A stretch of DNA of 23,430 nt from Scedosporium boydii. Taxonomy: Eukaryota; Ascomycota; Sordariomycetes; Microascales; Microascaceae. The stretch lies in contig NJFT01000363.1 of NCBI GenBank assembly GCA_002221725.1, positions 1 through 23,430 of the forward strand, read 5' to 3'. Below are positions 1 through 9,574 of this stretch, in pieces. Made by a program: the position numbers and the translations under genes. The notes under the pieces are model-generated. The model saw nothing but the letters and a program-made list of their open reading frames with translations. It did no database searches and was not told the origin of the DNA. Numbering within the stretch: position 1 is the first letter of the stretch; every line of letters begins with the position of its first letter.

Positions 1-288
1 TTGGCTGGACGGGGGATGCGAGGAGTAAGATTTCTGTTGCGGTTGGGATGCCGGGTCGGTGTAAGTTGTTTGGGGCTTCTGTTTGCATTTTACTGGCCAG
101 TCTACTAACATTTCTTACTTGATACAGGGCACAGGGGGGATCGGAACGGAGTCCTGGCAAAGGTACCCCAGATCTTTGACGACTACGTCAGGGGAACGAG
201 CGACGTCATGGCTGCCGTGAGGAGGGTAGTCGCCCTGGTGGGATACGATGCTGATGCGCCCGAGGCTCGGGATGTAGTGGCGGCATAG
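1..288 (+). CDS. 3' end of an unrecognised protein-coding gene (partial)
   Basis: The window opens inside an exon (first full codon at base 3). That frame runs to a consensus donor GTAAGT at 61. After a 67-nt intron (61-127, ending ATACAG), the frame continues from 128 to a TAG stop at 286-288. Joining at phase 1 gives a continuous 95-codon C-terminal stretch. It includes a basic segment around GRWHRGDRNGV, then KVPQIFDDYVRGTSDVM, and ends in an Ala/Val/Asp-rich tail. I do not recognise the family and assign no function. The clean donor/acceptor pair and the open frame on both sides support a real gene. An alternative acceptor at ACAG a few bases downstream cannot be excluded. The gene is convergent with dpm3. 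Confidence 0.6.
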
Positions 289-738
289 GTCGTTGCCACG
301 GCTGATGCCACGACTAGAGAGGCGGATGGTGCATTTTGGGAAGGGGTTGGGGGTATAATGCAGTCGATTGAGCGGGATGAAGAGACATCGGATGCGACCA
401 CACTGACTGTTTACGAGGACTAGGGTGGGGGGTTATAGGAGGGGAAGAATAGGTTTGGCGGGGTTAATCGTCTTGGGAAAGGAGCGTTCACGGGGAATTG
501 TATCATTACGCATTGGCGGAGTTTGGATTGGGATCAAAAGGGCCAAGGCTCGCTTAACGATAGACCGCGGAGTTGAGGCATTGTCCTTTGTTTTTTTGTT
601 TTCTTCCGTCTAGATTCCCATCCGCCCGTATTATAAGAACTGTTGTACACGAAAAATCTCCCAGGTAACATTACATTAATCCTCCTCCCCTCCTCGCCAA
701 ACCCAACCTCATCTCAACCTCCATATATGGAAGCCAAC
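289..738. other. Convergent 3' intergenic region
   Basis: This 450-bp stretch lies between the stop of the left-edge gene (+) and the stop of dpm3 (-), so it should hold both 3' UTRs. Short ORFs here have no recognisable content. A T-rich stretch around 588-605 could be part of a 3' end. I see no further gene. Confidence 0.6.
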
Positions 739-1162
739 TTAGTCGACATCAACGCCCAGAGTCCGCAAGTCCTTCTTCGCCTCATCGATCTCGAACATGA
801 GTTCCTTATGAGCTTCAGGCACGTCGTTAAAAGTGAGGACTCCCCAGCCGAGTTTGAAGAGAAGGTATGCGCCGAAGGAGACGAGGATCCAGAAGGGGAG
901 CTGGTGAAGTTCTGGTTAGCTTTATGGCAAATCCGCCCCCTTTTTCGGGCGAGGAGGGTATGGTACGTACGACGGGGACGATTTCGGTCTGGATTGTGGC
1001 GGGGATGGGAATGAGGTTGAAGTAGAGAGCGAGGTAGAGCTATGGAGGGTGGTCAGTTGAGATCAATGTCTGTTGTCGATCGCATTCTTGGGGACAGGGG
1101 GGAAGGGAGCGTACGGAGGTGACCAGGAGGCCAATAGAGACGGTTTGCTGTGCGCGCGTCAT
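739..1162 (-). CDS. dpm3: Dolichol-phosphate mannosyltransferase subunit 3 (DPM3)
   Basis: Three exons, all joined at phase 0: 1162-1115, 1039-971 and 900-739. The introns are 1040-1114 (75 nt, GTACGC...CCATAG) and 901-970 (70 nt, GTACGT...CACCAG, with a GCTAACC branch site). The spliced product is 92 residues, the usual DPM3 size. Residues about 8-28 and 40-60 are hydrophobic membrane helices. The C-terminus carries the family signature FNDVPEAHKEL followed by EIDEAKKDLRTLGVDVD, a charged cytosolic helix. In the known complex, DPM3 anchors the catalytic subunit DPM1 to the ER membrane for dolichol-phosphate-mannose synthesis, which supplies N-glycosylation, O-mannosylation and GPI anchors. 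The ATG at 1162 gives the typical start MTRAQQT; the in-frame sequence upstream has no ATG. A TATATA lies about 28 nt upstream. Confidence 0.95.
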
Positions 1163-2526
1163 TTTGGAGTTTAGGATAGTGTTTGTTGTATATATCCGAT
1201 GGGTTTTGCAGAATGGAAATCTGGTCAAAGGGGTGAGGGATGGGTTGAAGAGTCTGAGGTGGGATTAGCTGTCCAGATTCGAGACTCGAGATTTGGAGAG
1301 CGTGTCACGATGTCACTTGTCGCGACGTAATTTCAGCTTGAGCAACGAATCTAAGACGGAAGTTGCCGTTTCTCAGTCGCTCAAAATTGCATCACGTGCC
1401 TGGAACTGTCTTCTCTGGGAGCTGAAATGAGCCTGCAATGTACGAAGTACTTCGTAGTTTACCACCGACGCATGGTTCGTCTGGCTGACCAATGGCATTG
1501 ACGCTTTTCAGAGGCAACGAGCACCTTGCATTTTCCTTCATCCACTACGAGGACTAATGCGGCATACCCGAGCTTCCACTACTATTTAAATTACGGTCAA
1601 CCATCGCAGACGACTGATCGGGACCTATCTGACTGTGGGGTGACACGCAAGGTGACGATCGCGTAGATATGGGACTATAGTAGTTGGTCTCACTACGTCC
1701 AAACTGGCTGTGGACAGCTCTCTTAGCCGCAGCTGCCCCTTTCGTCTATTCACCATAGCCCCGAGTCCCTGACGCTGTCTTGTTAATTTTCGCTGTTTGC
1801 GAACACTTGACCTCTAGGTGTCAAATCGTATATGCGAACTATGCATGCACTTCGTACCATATCAGCCTAACCTCGAGCCTGCCGGCTGCTTGGACCCAGG
1901 ACCCTTCGTTCTGACCCACACCCTCTCGAAGATACATGGGAGCTATTTCGGAGGGCGGCTTAATATCATATAATCGCACTCCAACTTCTTATCGACCTTC
2001 CCTCCACCACCTCACCCGGTAGTAGTAGACGAACTTGAGTCATTCACCCGCCTCTAGTAATCAGGGCCTTGATGATTGTAGCATGATAACACTAGCGTTG
2101 GATGATATGCGTTGCGAGGGGCTAAGTTGGCATACTATATATGCCCCTAAAAGAATAGGTCTACATAGGCGATGGAAATAATGCTGATATCATTAGCGAT
2201 TAGCGCTAGATTGAGCATCCCTTAGGTTCAACACTCCTGCGATTCTACAATACAAGGAACGGAAGTTAATGTACTCCGGGTGACAGTAGTATCCTATGTT
2301 CACTCATCGTGATCTCTAACGACCGTAGCATCTTCCTTCAATCCGCCCGCGTTCCGTAGACTTACTACATACCGAATGCGCCGCATCCAACACGCCCAGG
2401 AGCCTTCTAGTGGTTGGAAACGGAACACTTCAGGAGCCCGGTGTACGTAGCCTCTCCGGCTTAGGAAAGAGAGTTTACCTCGTCCAGACCCACGGAGCTC
2501 CGTACCTTAGCCTGCCGAAGCCTTTT
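1163..2526. other. Intergenic region upstream of dpm3, downstream of the Zn2Cys6 gene
   Basis: This 1.36-kb stretch holds the dpm3 promoter at its left side and the 3' UTR of the minus-strand transcription factor gene at its right. No ORF has recognisable content and I could not assemble spliced coding sequence. It contains a perfect 16-bp palindrome at 1441-1456 and scattered AT-rich stretches such as the one near 1583-1596. Confidence 0.55.
1441..1456. repeat. Perfect 16-bp palindrome
   Basis: TACGAAGTACTTCGTA is its own reverse complement. It sits about 280 bp upstream of the dpm3 start codon. The 11-mer GTACGAAGTAC covering its left half (1440-1450) recurs exactly at 15089-15099. This could be a dimeric-factor binding site or a fossil of a repeat; the sequence does not decide. 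Confidence 0.6.
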
Positions 2527-4292
2527 CTAGACATCGCTAGGAAGAGTCTCCCAAGTCTCATCTTCCACCCCCACAGCCTCGACCCACAGCATTCTCAAGT
2601 CGCCGTCCAGATTGAGGCCCTTCTCGGACTCAGGATGCCAAATCTCGCACCGGATATCCTGCCACCTGCGTGACTTGATGGTTTCGGCAAAGAACCTCAT
2701 CTTCTCATCGTAAAATGCCCTCCACTTGCGTAGCTCCTCCTCTTCAGCGGGTGCATTAACTTTACAGGCAGACGCAACAGCGGCACCAAACATAACAGCC
2801 CATATCCAAAAGTGGCTACTCCATATGCCTGCCACCATGGCGTACTCCTTATCCTCGACATCACAGCTCATCTGCTCTAACAACCAAAACGTCAAGGCGG
2901 GTTCGAGATTGAACTGGGGTAGAGCAGCGTAAAGGTACATGAACAATGTAATGAAGGCCGTCTTGCTGCGGTCGACGTGGCGGCTGAACGCGTTGCCGAT
3001 TCCAGGAGAGTATCTGCGAGTAGGGGTTTGGTCCAAGTCCTTGACACACTTGACCCACGCTTGCTCTCCAGGTGTTTTAGGTTGTGCACATGTCCCGCGG
3101 TAGCCGTCGCCGCCTTTAGCGTTGGTGGAGGGGTCGGGGTAGGCTGAGATGGAGACAAGGCCTAGGATAGTCGTGTCGTGGACAATGTCGGAGAGGAGAT
3201 GTAGGTTCTTGCCTCTCTGGAAGTTATCTCTCGCTCTAAGCCGTGGGATGAGTTAGTTCCAGTAGGCACATGGTAGACGCATCTGAGGTGAGGATCACTT
3301 ACATAGCAATCATCCGCTGAGGGAGGCCAGGCCTCCCACGGAACTTTGGGCGGCTTCCCAAGTTTTGGAGGGCTTTTATATGGGTGACTGCAAGATCAAA
3401 ATTCCCGACACACCCCTACAAAGAAAAATAAATAAGTTACGTCTACCCCGGAATAGTTTCGTTACATAGTACCAGGGGGAGGTGGGGGGGAGAGGTACCT
3501 CCGCGGTTCCGAGCATTGCGATAACCGTCAGATTGAGATCGCTGGTGGCCTTGAAAGGATCGGAAACCTGCTCTTGGATGGCTCGGTACGCTGCCGCTTT
3601 ATGGTAGTAATACGCAACCTTGATTCGGGGTACACTATCTGTAATCCAGGCAAGCTGGCAGGCTGAGAGGACGAGACTAGCGTGTAGAGCACTGGGGTTT
3701 GAGAGGGCTCTGATGACTCTGTTATTTGTTTTAGCGAATACATGCAGGCGGGCCAACTTGGTGCGTTTATTATATGTTATCGCTACTTACGCCGCATTAT
3801 TCTGGCCCCGCTCTACCCCCTTCGGCCCATGGAAGGCAAAAGTAGAGACTTATTGAAGAATTTAGTTGTCGAGTGTCTATATAACCTGGAATTGGAGTAG
3901 TGCTGGCAGGAAGAAAGTACACTTACACTGGTGGAATAGCCATCTCGACTCGGCGGGCATTTCAACCGCATAACCGGCCAGCTGGTGATTGGGTGTCATG
4001 TCACTAACGGAGCACTTTGGCAGCAGAGCCGGGTATTTGGCCTGGGCCCCAGAGCCTGGGTCCTCCTGGTACTCGCAAAGGCTACCCTTTTGGAGACACC
4101 ACGTGCTGCACTAGAGTTAGTGCTCGATCTGGCGCTCCAATAGTCTGGCGGATACTATCCAGATGAGGCAATATTGGGTACCTACCAGAACGGTTTCCTC
4201 TCATCGCAGCGGATATGGCGCTTCCTGCAGGCTGCACAACCGTTCCTGCTTCGCCGGTGAAACTTCTTCTTCCGGTTGATGGGCGGCGTCAT
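2527..4292 (-). CDS. Zn(2)-C6 fungal-type transcription factor
   Basis: Six exons: 4292-4186, 4105-3927, 3848-3791, 3718-3499, 3415-3303, 3235-2527. Introns are 67-83 nt and the phases (2,1,2,0,2) agree throughout, giving 461 residues. The N-terminus is basic (RKKKFHRRSR) and leads into a complete binuclear zinc cluster: Cys19, 22, 29, 36, 39 and 46, spacing C-x2-C-x6-C-x6-C-x2-C-x6-C. The cluster is interrupted by intron 1 within Cys36. The rest resembles the helical C-terminal region of fungal-specific regulators (ALSNPSALHASLVLSACQLAW; GNFDLAVTHIKALQNL). The expected role is sequence-specific DNA binding in the nucleus; the target genes are unknown. Start: ATG at 4292, directly before the zinc cluster, overlapped by a 7-codon upstream ORF. 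Exon 3 (58 nt) is the least certain exon because its acceptor, ATAAG, is weak. Confidence 0.85.
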
Positions 4293-4312
4293 GGCTCCAG
4301 CCTTTGTCCCAT
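4289..4312 (-). promoter_or_regulatory. Upstream ORF overlapping the transcription factor start (ATGA)
   Basis: An ATG at 4312-4310 opens a 7-codon frame whose TGA stop (4291-4289) overlaps the main ATG (4292-4290) as ATGA. If the mRNA begins upstream of 4312, ribosomes would finish this short ORF exactly at the regulator's start codon. That arrangement usually lowers main-frame translation or makes it depend on reinitiation. The transcript start is unknown. Confidence 0.4.
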
Positions 4313-4576
4313 TACAGTCTGCGTTAAAGATCCAGTTTTCGAGGGTCACTCCGTACTAGCAACCTAACAATAACTTCTAATATAAGATAAGCAAATAAAT
4401 CAAGACTCGTTATGCAAAAACGCTTCACTGAAGAGTATTGTTGAGAATATTTCGTTGTGGAGGAGAAGCTACACGGAAGATGCAGCATGACCTAACTCCC
4501 AAACCCAGTCGGATCCTTATAAAGTGGCGATGAGGGAAGCCCTCGATGTTTGGTTCTCTAGACGAAGGTCGCATGC

Positions 4577-4712
4577 TTGGCTCGAAGCGGAAAACTCCGA
4601 GCCAAAATAACATCGGCTTAGACACCGACTAATCGTTGCTTGATATTGCTATTCTTGTTGCCGGCATCATGCAAGGCTCGTCTAGTTAGCGAATTGGGTT
4701 TGCAAACTGCAG
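4577..4712 (+). repeat. Degenerate repeat copy A
   Basis: It starts with an inverted repeat TTGGCTCG (4577-4584) / CGAGCCAA (4598-4605). After a stretch of poor similarity it ends with GCATCATGCA (4664-4673), TCGTCTAGTTAGCG (4678-4691) and a TTTGCAA...CTGCAG end near 4712. The same ordered elements recur about 300 bp further on as copy B. Confidence 0.65.
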
Positions 4713-4780
4713 TCACCAACAGCGCCAGCGAGGAGCCAATGTTATCTTTGATCTCGGTCATAACTGATATATCACGTAAG

Positions 4781-4830
4781 CGCTAACTAGACGATTGCAA
4801 CGACACCCACATGCCGGAGAAAAAAGAACA
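4781..4830 (-). repeat. Degenerate repeat copy C (inverted, partial)
   Basis: CGCTAACTAGACGA at 4781-4794 is the exact reverse complement of 4678-4691. Read on the minus strand, this copy has CCGGCAT as in copy A, then TCGTCTAGTTAGCGCTTAC, which matches copy B beyond the shared core. Only the right portion of the unit is present. Confidence 0.55.
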
Positions 4831-4874
4831 GCAACATTGACGACGATTAGTCGATCCTAAATCGCCGTGGTTAT

Positions 4875-5030
4875 TTGGCTCAAAATGGACAACCCCGAGC
4901 CAAGATGACATGGGGTCTAGGCACTGGCCGATCAGTTTGGACTACACTCTACCTCTCTCTTCTTTTTTTTACCTTCTAGCATCATGCAGGTCTCGTCTAG
5001 TTAGTGCTTACTGATTTGCAATGGCTGCAG
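4875..5030 (+). repeat. Degenerate repeat copy B
   Basis: The inverted repeat TTGGCTC (4875-4881) / GAGCCAA (4897-4903) matches the hairpin of copy A although the loop differs. It is followed by GCATCATGCA (4979-4988), TCGTCTAGTTAGTG (4993-5006) and a TTTGCAA...CTGCAG end near 5030. A pyrimidine run precedes GCATCATGCA, as in copy A. Confidence 0.65.
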
Positions 5031-5158
5031 CGGAAGGCTAATACCTAACAATCTCCATACAGAGTTCAAAAATCATCATCGCCTTGCCGCCGTTTATCTT
5101 GCCCTCAAACATTAGGCCGTAGACGTTGAAGATGGCTGAGCGAATGGGGACAAGTGCG

Positions 5159-5167
5159 TATATATAA
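5159..5167 (+). promoter_or_regulatory. TATA box of the secreted-protein gene
   Basis: TATATATAA lies 131 nt upstream of the ATG at 5298. The intervening stretch is A/C-rich (for example ACATCAACACATCCCACCC), typical of fungal 5' leaders. Confidence 0.5.
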
Positions 5168-5297
5168 TCCTCCGTGCCCGTCCTGTAAACAGGCCAACAT
5201 CAACACATCCCACCCAAGCTTCCATCACCACTACAAGCAGTAAATCGTCGATAAGTTTTCATCAAGACCCTTCCTCATCAAGGCAAACCCCTTCACG

Positions 5298-5926
5298 ATG
5301 ATTTTCAGTTCGAAACTCGCAACACTCGCCCTCGCATTTTGCCAATCTTCGGTCGTTCTCTTTGCTCTGAAACCGTTGTTATTGACCTCTCCGTTGTCCC
5401 TGACATCCCGGGTCCTTCGTCTCCGCCTCTCGAACCTGGGGTTTATTCTCTCGAGGGGGCAAAATTTTTGCGGAATGAAAGCTGGGTGATTAAGTATTCG
5501 AAACACTATGGCCAGGTCGTGTGGCAGCACGATGGGCCTTCCGACGGCCCTAAGCTCCGCCGGGCAGGGCCAGGTACCGGCGGATCACTGCTGTTTAACG
5601 CGCAGTCGGGGGGTTGTGCTTCGCGACAACAGCTGAGCGCTATTGGCACCAATATCTGCAATGTCAACACGGTCGGATTCAAGAGTAGCGGCACTCGGAA
5701 CGACGTCTTCATTACGATGGAGGATACAGTCAAAGACCAGCCGGGTCAGGCGACCCGAGCTCGCGTTGACCTCCACTTTCCTGCCAACCCTGGGAACGAA
5801 TGCAACGATGCAAACAAGCTAACTACTGTGGAAGTCGAGAAGATGTTCTGCATGATGCTCCAACAAAGCGAGCAGTACGCTAGACTTGGGGCGGTTCCCC
5901 GGTATTTGCTCTCTCAAATACCGTAG
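5298..5926 (+). CDS. Small secreted cysteine-containing protein, apparent frameshift
   Basis: The ATG at 5298 starts a signal-peptide-like segment (MIFSSKLATLALAF). The long body frame that ends at TAG 5924-5926 lies in another frame. The body frame is open from about 5255 but has no ATG, so it needs the 5298 start. The two frames meet at a T4 run (5337-5340): one extra T there would join them into a protein of about 209 residues with the hydrophobic core intact. No good GT-AG intron resolves the conflict. The mature part has four cysteines after the start region (in GGCAS, NICNV, NECND and FCMM contexts), enough for two disulfides. I do not recognise a family. It could be an effector-like secreted protein, a pseudogene, or an intact gene with a sequencing error. 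TATA box and leader upstream look normal. Confidence 0.55.
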
Positions 5927-6573
5927 GCGAAGGACACTCGATAAATGAGGGTTGGGTCAGGGGTTAACTCAAGGGTTAACCCTTCCCCTTCCCCTTCGTC
6001 TCGCAGGGAGACGCCTATACGTGGAATATAACTATGGTGGACCGAAGGCGGAGAGGAGGAGCGAATTACTTTCAAGCACTTTCATTAAGTAACTAGTTTC
6101 AAAATTAAGTATTCCACACGAATTCACTTCGAGTTCCTGTATACTGAACACTTAATATCTAATAACACACCGAAAAGTTTACTAGTAGTCTTAAAAGTAG
6201 GAACACTCTGTCACGACGTGACCGCGGTCCAGTTGCAGGAAGCGGTGTAGCACGGCAGAAACAAAAGACAATCACATGCAAAGGATAATTAAGGACGTTA
6301 GTTGGCCGGTTTGTAGGGGGTCTTGACTTGAACGCACTTCCATTCGAGAGCTTGCTTATATAACCATGACCGAAAGATGAAGATCGAGGCAACGACGAGC
6401 ATTCTTATTGTTCTCAGTTGAATCCTCCAGCCGGTCTTGAGGACGAAGAGCTTAAAATGCGCACTTAGAAGACGATCCATGTTGATTTTTCTCATCATTT
6501 AGTTGCCAGAAATCAATAGAAAGAGATTAACCGTCCAGGTAAATATATATGGATGCATTCTGTGAGCGACATT
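5927..6573. other. Convergent 3' intergenic region
   Basis: This separates the secreted-protein gene (+) from the AAA ATPase gene (-). It contains a telomere-like palindrome at 5971-5984 and an AT-rich stretch around 6080-6180. A 66-codon minus-strand ORF at 6298-6498 starts at ATG but has no recognisable motif; I do not call it a gene. Confidence 0.55.
5971..5984. repeat. Palindrome of inverted GGGTTA units
   Basis: AAGGGTTAACCCTT is a perfect 14-bp palindrome. GGGTTAAC also occurs just upstream (5961-5968) as a direct repeat. It is about 45 bp past the stop of the secreted-protein gene, and may form a hairpin in its 3' UTR. Confidence 0.5.
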
Positions 6574-9500
6574 TCATCGAATCCCTTCTCCCCGTGCCAC
6601 CTGATCATCAGTGTAGCCATCCTGTACCTTCTTCAGATACGCCTCGAAGTATCCTGATACCCTAATGACCTGCTTCAAGTGTGCCGACGACATTTTAACC
6701 CCCTTAAACTTAGCCACCTGGCGCGCCGTCGTAATAGCATTGCGTATTTGCCGACCGTTCATCTCCTCTTCCGCCAGCTCTGCAAGGCAACACTCGATCT
6801 CTCCGAAGTCTATTCCCTTGGACTCCTCATCTTCGCGCTTTCGCTTTCGCGATGACCCTGGCCCAAGGGGTCCCACGATTTCGCGGACCTGTTCATCCTC
6901 CTCGAGCGTCTTGAGCCGGTCGAAGAAATTCTTCCAGATCTTGCGTCGCTGCCCCTTCGTCAGAGGCTCGTAGTGTAGCGAGAGCAGGATGCGTGACTTG
7001 AAGGCCTCGTCAAATGTTCCCACGCGGTTCGAGGTCAGGATAAGAATGCCCTCGTAGTACTCGAGCACGCGTAAAAATACCGATACCAGTGCATTACGCT
7101 CGAGGTCGGTAAGGGTCCGTTGCTCGAGGAATACATCCGCCTCGTCCAGCAATACCACGCAGTCCCAGATCTTGCCGAGATGTAGCACGGACTCGAGGTA
7201 TTTCTCGACAGCTTCCGGTTTGGAGCCAATGTCGCCACATGTTACGCGGAAGAGAGGCTTTTCAGCAAATTCGGCTACGCTTTCGGCGGTAAATGTCTTG
7301 CCTGTTCCTGGTCCGCCATGGAGCAGGATGATCAGTCCCTGACCCTTTCCCTTGATGAGATCGGTGCCCTGTTCCGTCTCGAGCTTGGTGGTGACAAGAG
7401 CTTCAATTAGGTCCTTAGATTCATCATCGATGACGAGGTTTTTGAAGGCTATCTTGTCCCACGCAACGTTGTGCATTAAGTCGACGTCAAGGTCATCTAC
7501 CCAGACCGTTAGTTAGCCATCCTCAGTCCGAACTTTAGTAAGTTGCGTCCTTGTTTCCTCTTACCCCATGTCTTTTGCCGGAGGCTGTATCCCTTGACCT
7601 TGTTTGGAAACACCAGCAGCTCGGGGACTTTCGGAGGCTCGTCACATTCCATAACTTCGTTAGAAATTTCATCCCTGGTGAGACCATGTCTGTCCGTTGA
7701 CCAGGAAGTCTTCGGATGTAGGGACTGGTATGTAGCGAAGTCAACCATGTACCTTTCTCCATTCTAAGGCAACATTAGCTTGATTATTCGAGCGTGGTGT
7801 ATATAGTCATGGAGCCGCATCACTCTGTTCAACTCACTCCATAGAGGTTGGCCTTGTCGTCGTAAGCAACAAGTTTCCGACTGCGACATACCCACATCAT
7901 CCGACCACGGCGTTCAAGCTTTATGCGTATTTCATCAGTAGCAAGCCGAAGTGGTAGTACTTGTAGCTTGGCGATATCGATATTTGAATGATCATCACCG
8001 CACTCGAACTCAATGAGTAAATCTGAGGACGAACGGGAAAATCGGCCATTGTATGAGTATGACCAGCATTTAATACTCCATGTTGCTTTCTTTTTTTCTC
8101 CATCCTTTCCCCGACCCGATAAACAGGAGGGGTCTTTTCGGGCTACCCAAGACTCAGAAATGTAGCCCTGTATACCTTTAGGGTCGTATGAGACTAAGAC
8201 TTCACCAGGTTTGACGAAAAACGGCATCGTCGAGGCGGAGACAAGACCTCGAGAAAACTGCTTCTCAGCGAGCTGATAGATTTGCCCATAGTTCCGGTCG
8301 ATCCATCCACCCAGAAGCTGCATCTGACTCTTGTGAGGCTCGGACATAATCTCCATATACCCGCTCGATCGATAGTGATACCAGAAAATAAAAGGCGATT
8401 CGATATTTGAAGCACTGTCCCAGCCTGGAAAGTCCTTCTGGAAGGTTGGATGGGCTCCCAGAAAATTCTCTACTGCATCGATCATCTTCTGCGAATGAAG
8501 TTGGATAGTTTCTCGAATAGCCACGGGTTGGGGTAGCGGTCCGCCCGTAGCCTGAGCGTGCTCCATGGCTTGCTTTTGATGGCCCTCGTCATAGAACTTA
8601 TAGACAACGAAAGCGACGTCTGGTCTTTGAGAAAGGTATTTTGCTTCGTTGGCTAGAGGCCCGTTTCCAATTAAGTTCAAGGCCCCTCCAGGTAACAACG
8701 ACCAGGAAGGCGGCATAAGGAAGGTGTTTTGGTCCGATTCGATCTTGTGCAAAACTTGGATAGTCGTAGAGCTCAGATCGCTTTGTTTCTTGCGGAGGAT
8801 GTCGATCTGCTTTTCCAGTTCAAGAATTTGCCTTATCGTTGTGTCTGACTGCGTGGTCGAATCTGCTGGCTGAGATTGAGGAACCTCGGCGGGTTGCACG
8901 AGTGCGCTACGTGATGGAACAACATTTTCTCCTTGCTCTCTCCTCCTCATTTCTTCCTGGACTATCTTCTCCACCGGCTTAGACATGAAGAATTCTTTCT
9001 CCTCCAATCCATCTGCCGTCAAGTACAGGTTCAAGGGGGACGCCCACTCGGTCGGGCTGCGCATCACCATCGCCTCATATGCATCTATGACATGCTTGTC
9101 TCCGTTGTCTCCTGAAGCTGCAATGAGTAGATCCTTTTGAAAAGAGCTATCTTCCGAGCGATCCCGGGAAATCGTGATGTGTTTGAAGTCTTCCCAACGT
9201 CTACGCCCAGGTAGCCTCCTATTATCTTTACGGTTGGATTCTTCGAAGGTGGACCGGACACCACCTTTCTCCGTGATTACCACTCTGGAGGGCGTGATTC
9301 TTCTGGTGTAGCGTGAAATTTGTCGAGGCTGAGATGTTAAATGGGCCTTTTCACCTTCAGATTCTCTGGGGGTAGGCTCATCACCGTCTTCCTTGGTGCC
9401 GTCCCTTCCGCCGCTTCGATCGGGGCGGTTGACTTGGCCTTTGTTTGTGCTGTTATCTTCGCTGTGGCTTTCTTCTTCTGCTTCTACCTCTTCGCCTTTG

Positions 9501-9574
9501 TCGCCTGTGTTAACCTTGTTCTCCTCGTCTTTGTCCCTAAGTAGGTGGTTAGCCTCGCCCTCCAGTACTCTCGG
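6574..9574 (-). CDS. DUF7025-like AAA+ ATPase, N-terminus unresolved
   Basis: Supported exons: 9574-7838, 7763-7565 and 7496-6574. Introns are 7764-7837 (74 nt, phase 0) and 7497-7564 (68 nt, phase 1, CTAAC branch site), giving about 952 residues. Order: acidic low-complexity N-terminus, coiled-coil-like QILELEKQIDILRKKQSDL, a DUF7025-like region ending in NGERYMVDFATYQSLHP, then the AAA module. The AAA module has Walker A GGPGTGKT (7317-7294), Walker B VVLLDEAD (7158-7135), sensor-1 Asn in LTSNR, an arginine finger in FKSRI and sensor-2 GRQIRN, followed by a basic KRKRE insert region. All catalytic residues are present, so an active ATPase is expected; substrate unknown. The frame reaches a good acceptor (TTCCCTTAG, 9583-9575) with no ATG, so a first exon lies upstream. 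One candidate is ATG 9699-9697 spliced after AAG at 9685, but its donor GTCAAG is weak. Confidence 0.88.

Larger units (their letters stand above)
4313..5297. other. Intergenic region with repeat cluster, between divergent genes
   Basis: This holds the upstream region of the Zn2Cys6 gene (-) and of the secreted-protein gene (+). The left 100 bp is AT-rich. The middle (4575-5030) carries degenerate repeats. The right end carries a TATA box and the 5' leader of the secreted-protein gene. No convincing coding sequence was found. Confidence 0.6.

Noticed and set aside
643..1014. 123-codon plus-strand ORF
   Set aside because: It is antisense to dpm3 exons 2 and 3. The minus strand has splice sites and the DPM3 signature, while this frame starts at a non-ATG codon and has no motif.
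2901..2920. GGGTTCGAGATTGAAC resembling a tRNA T-arm
   Set aside because: It lies in the coding exon of the Zn2Cys6 gene, with no acceptor or anticodon stem around it.
6298..6498. 66-codon minus-strand ORF, possible small membrane protein
   Set aside because: It starts with ATG but has no signal peptide or family motif and lies in the probable 3' UTR of the AAA gene region.
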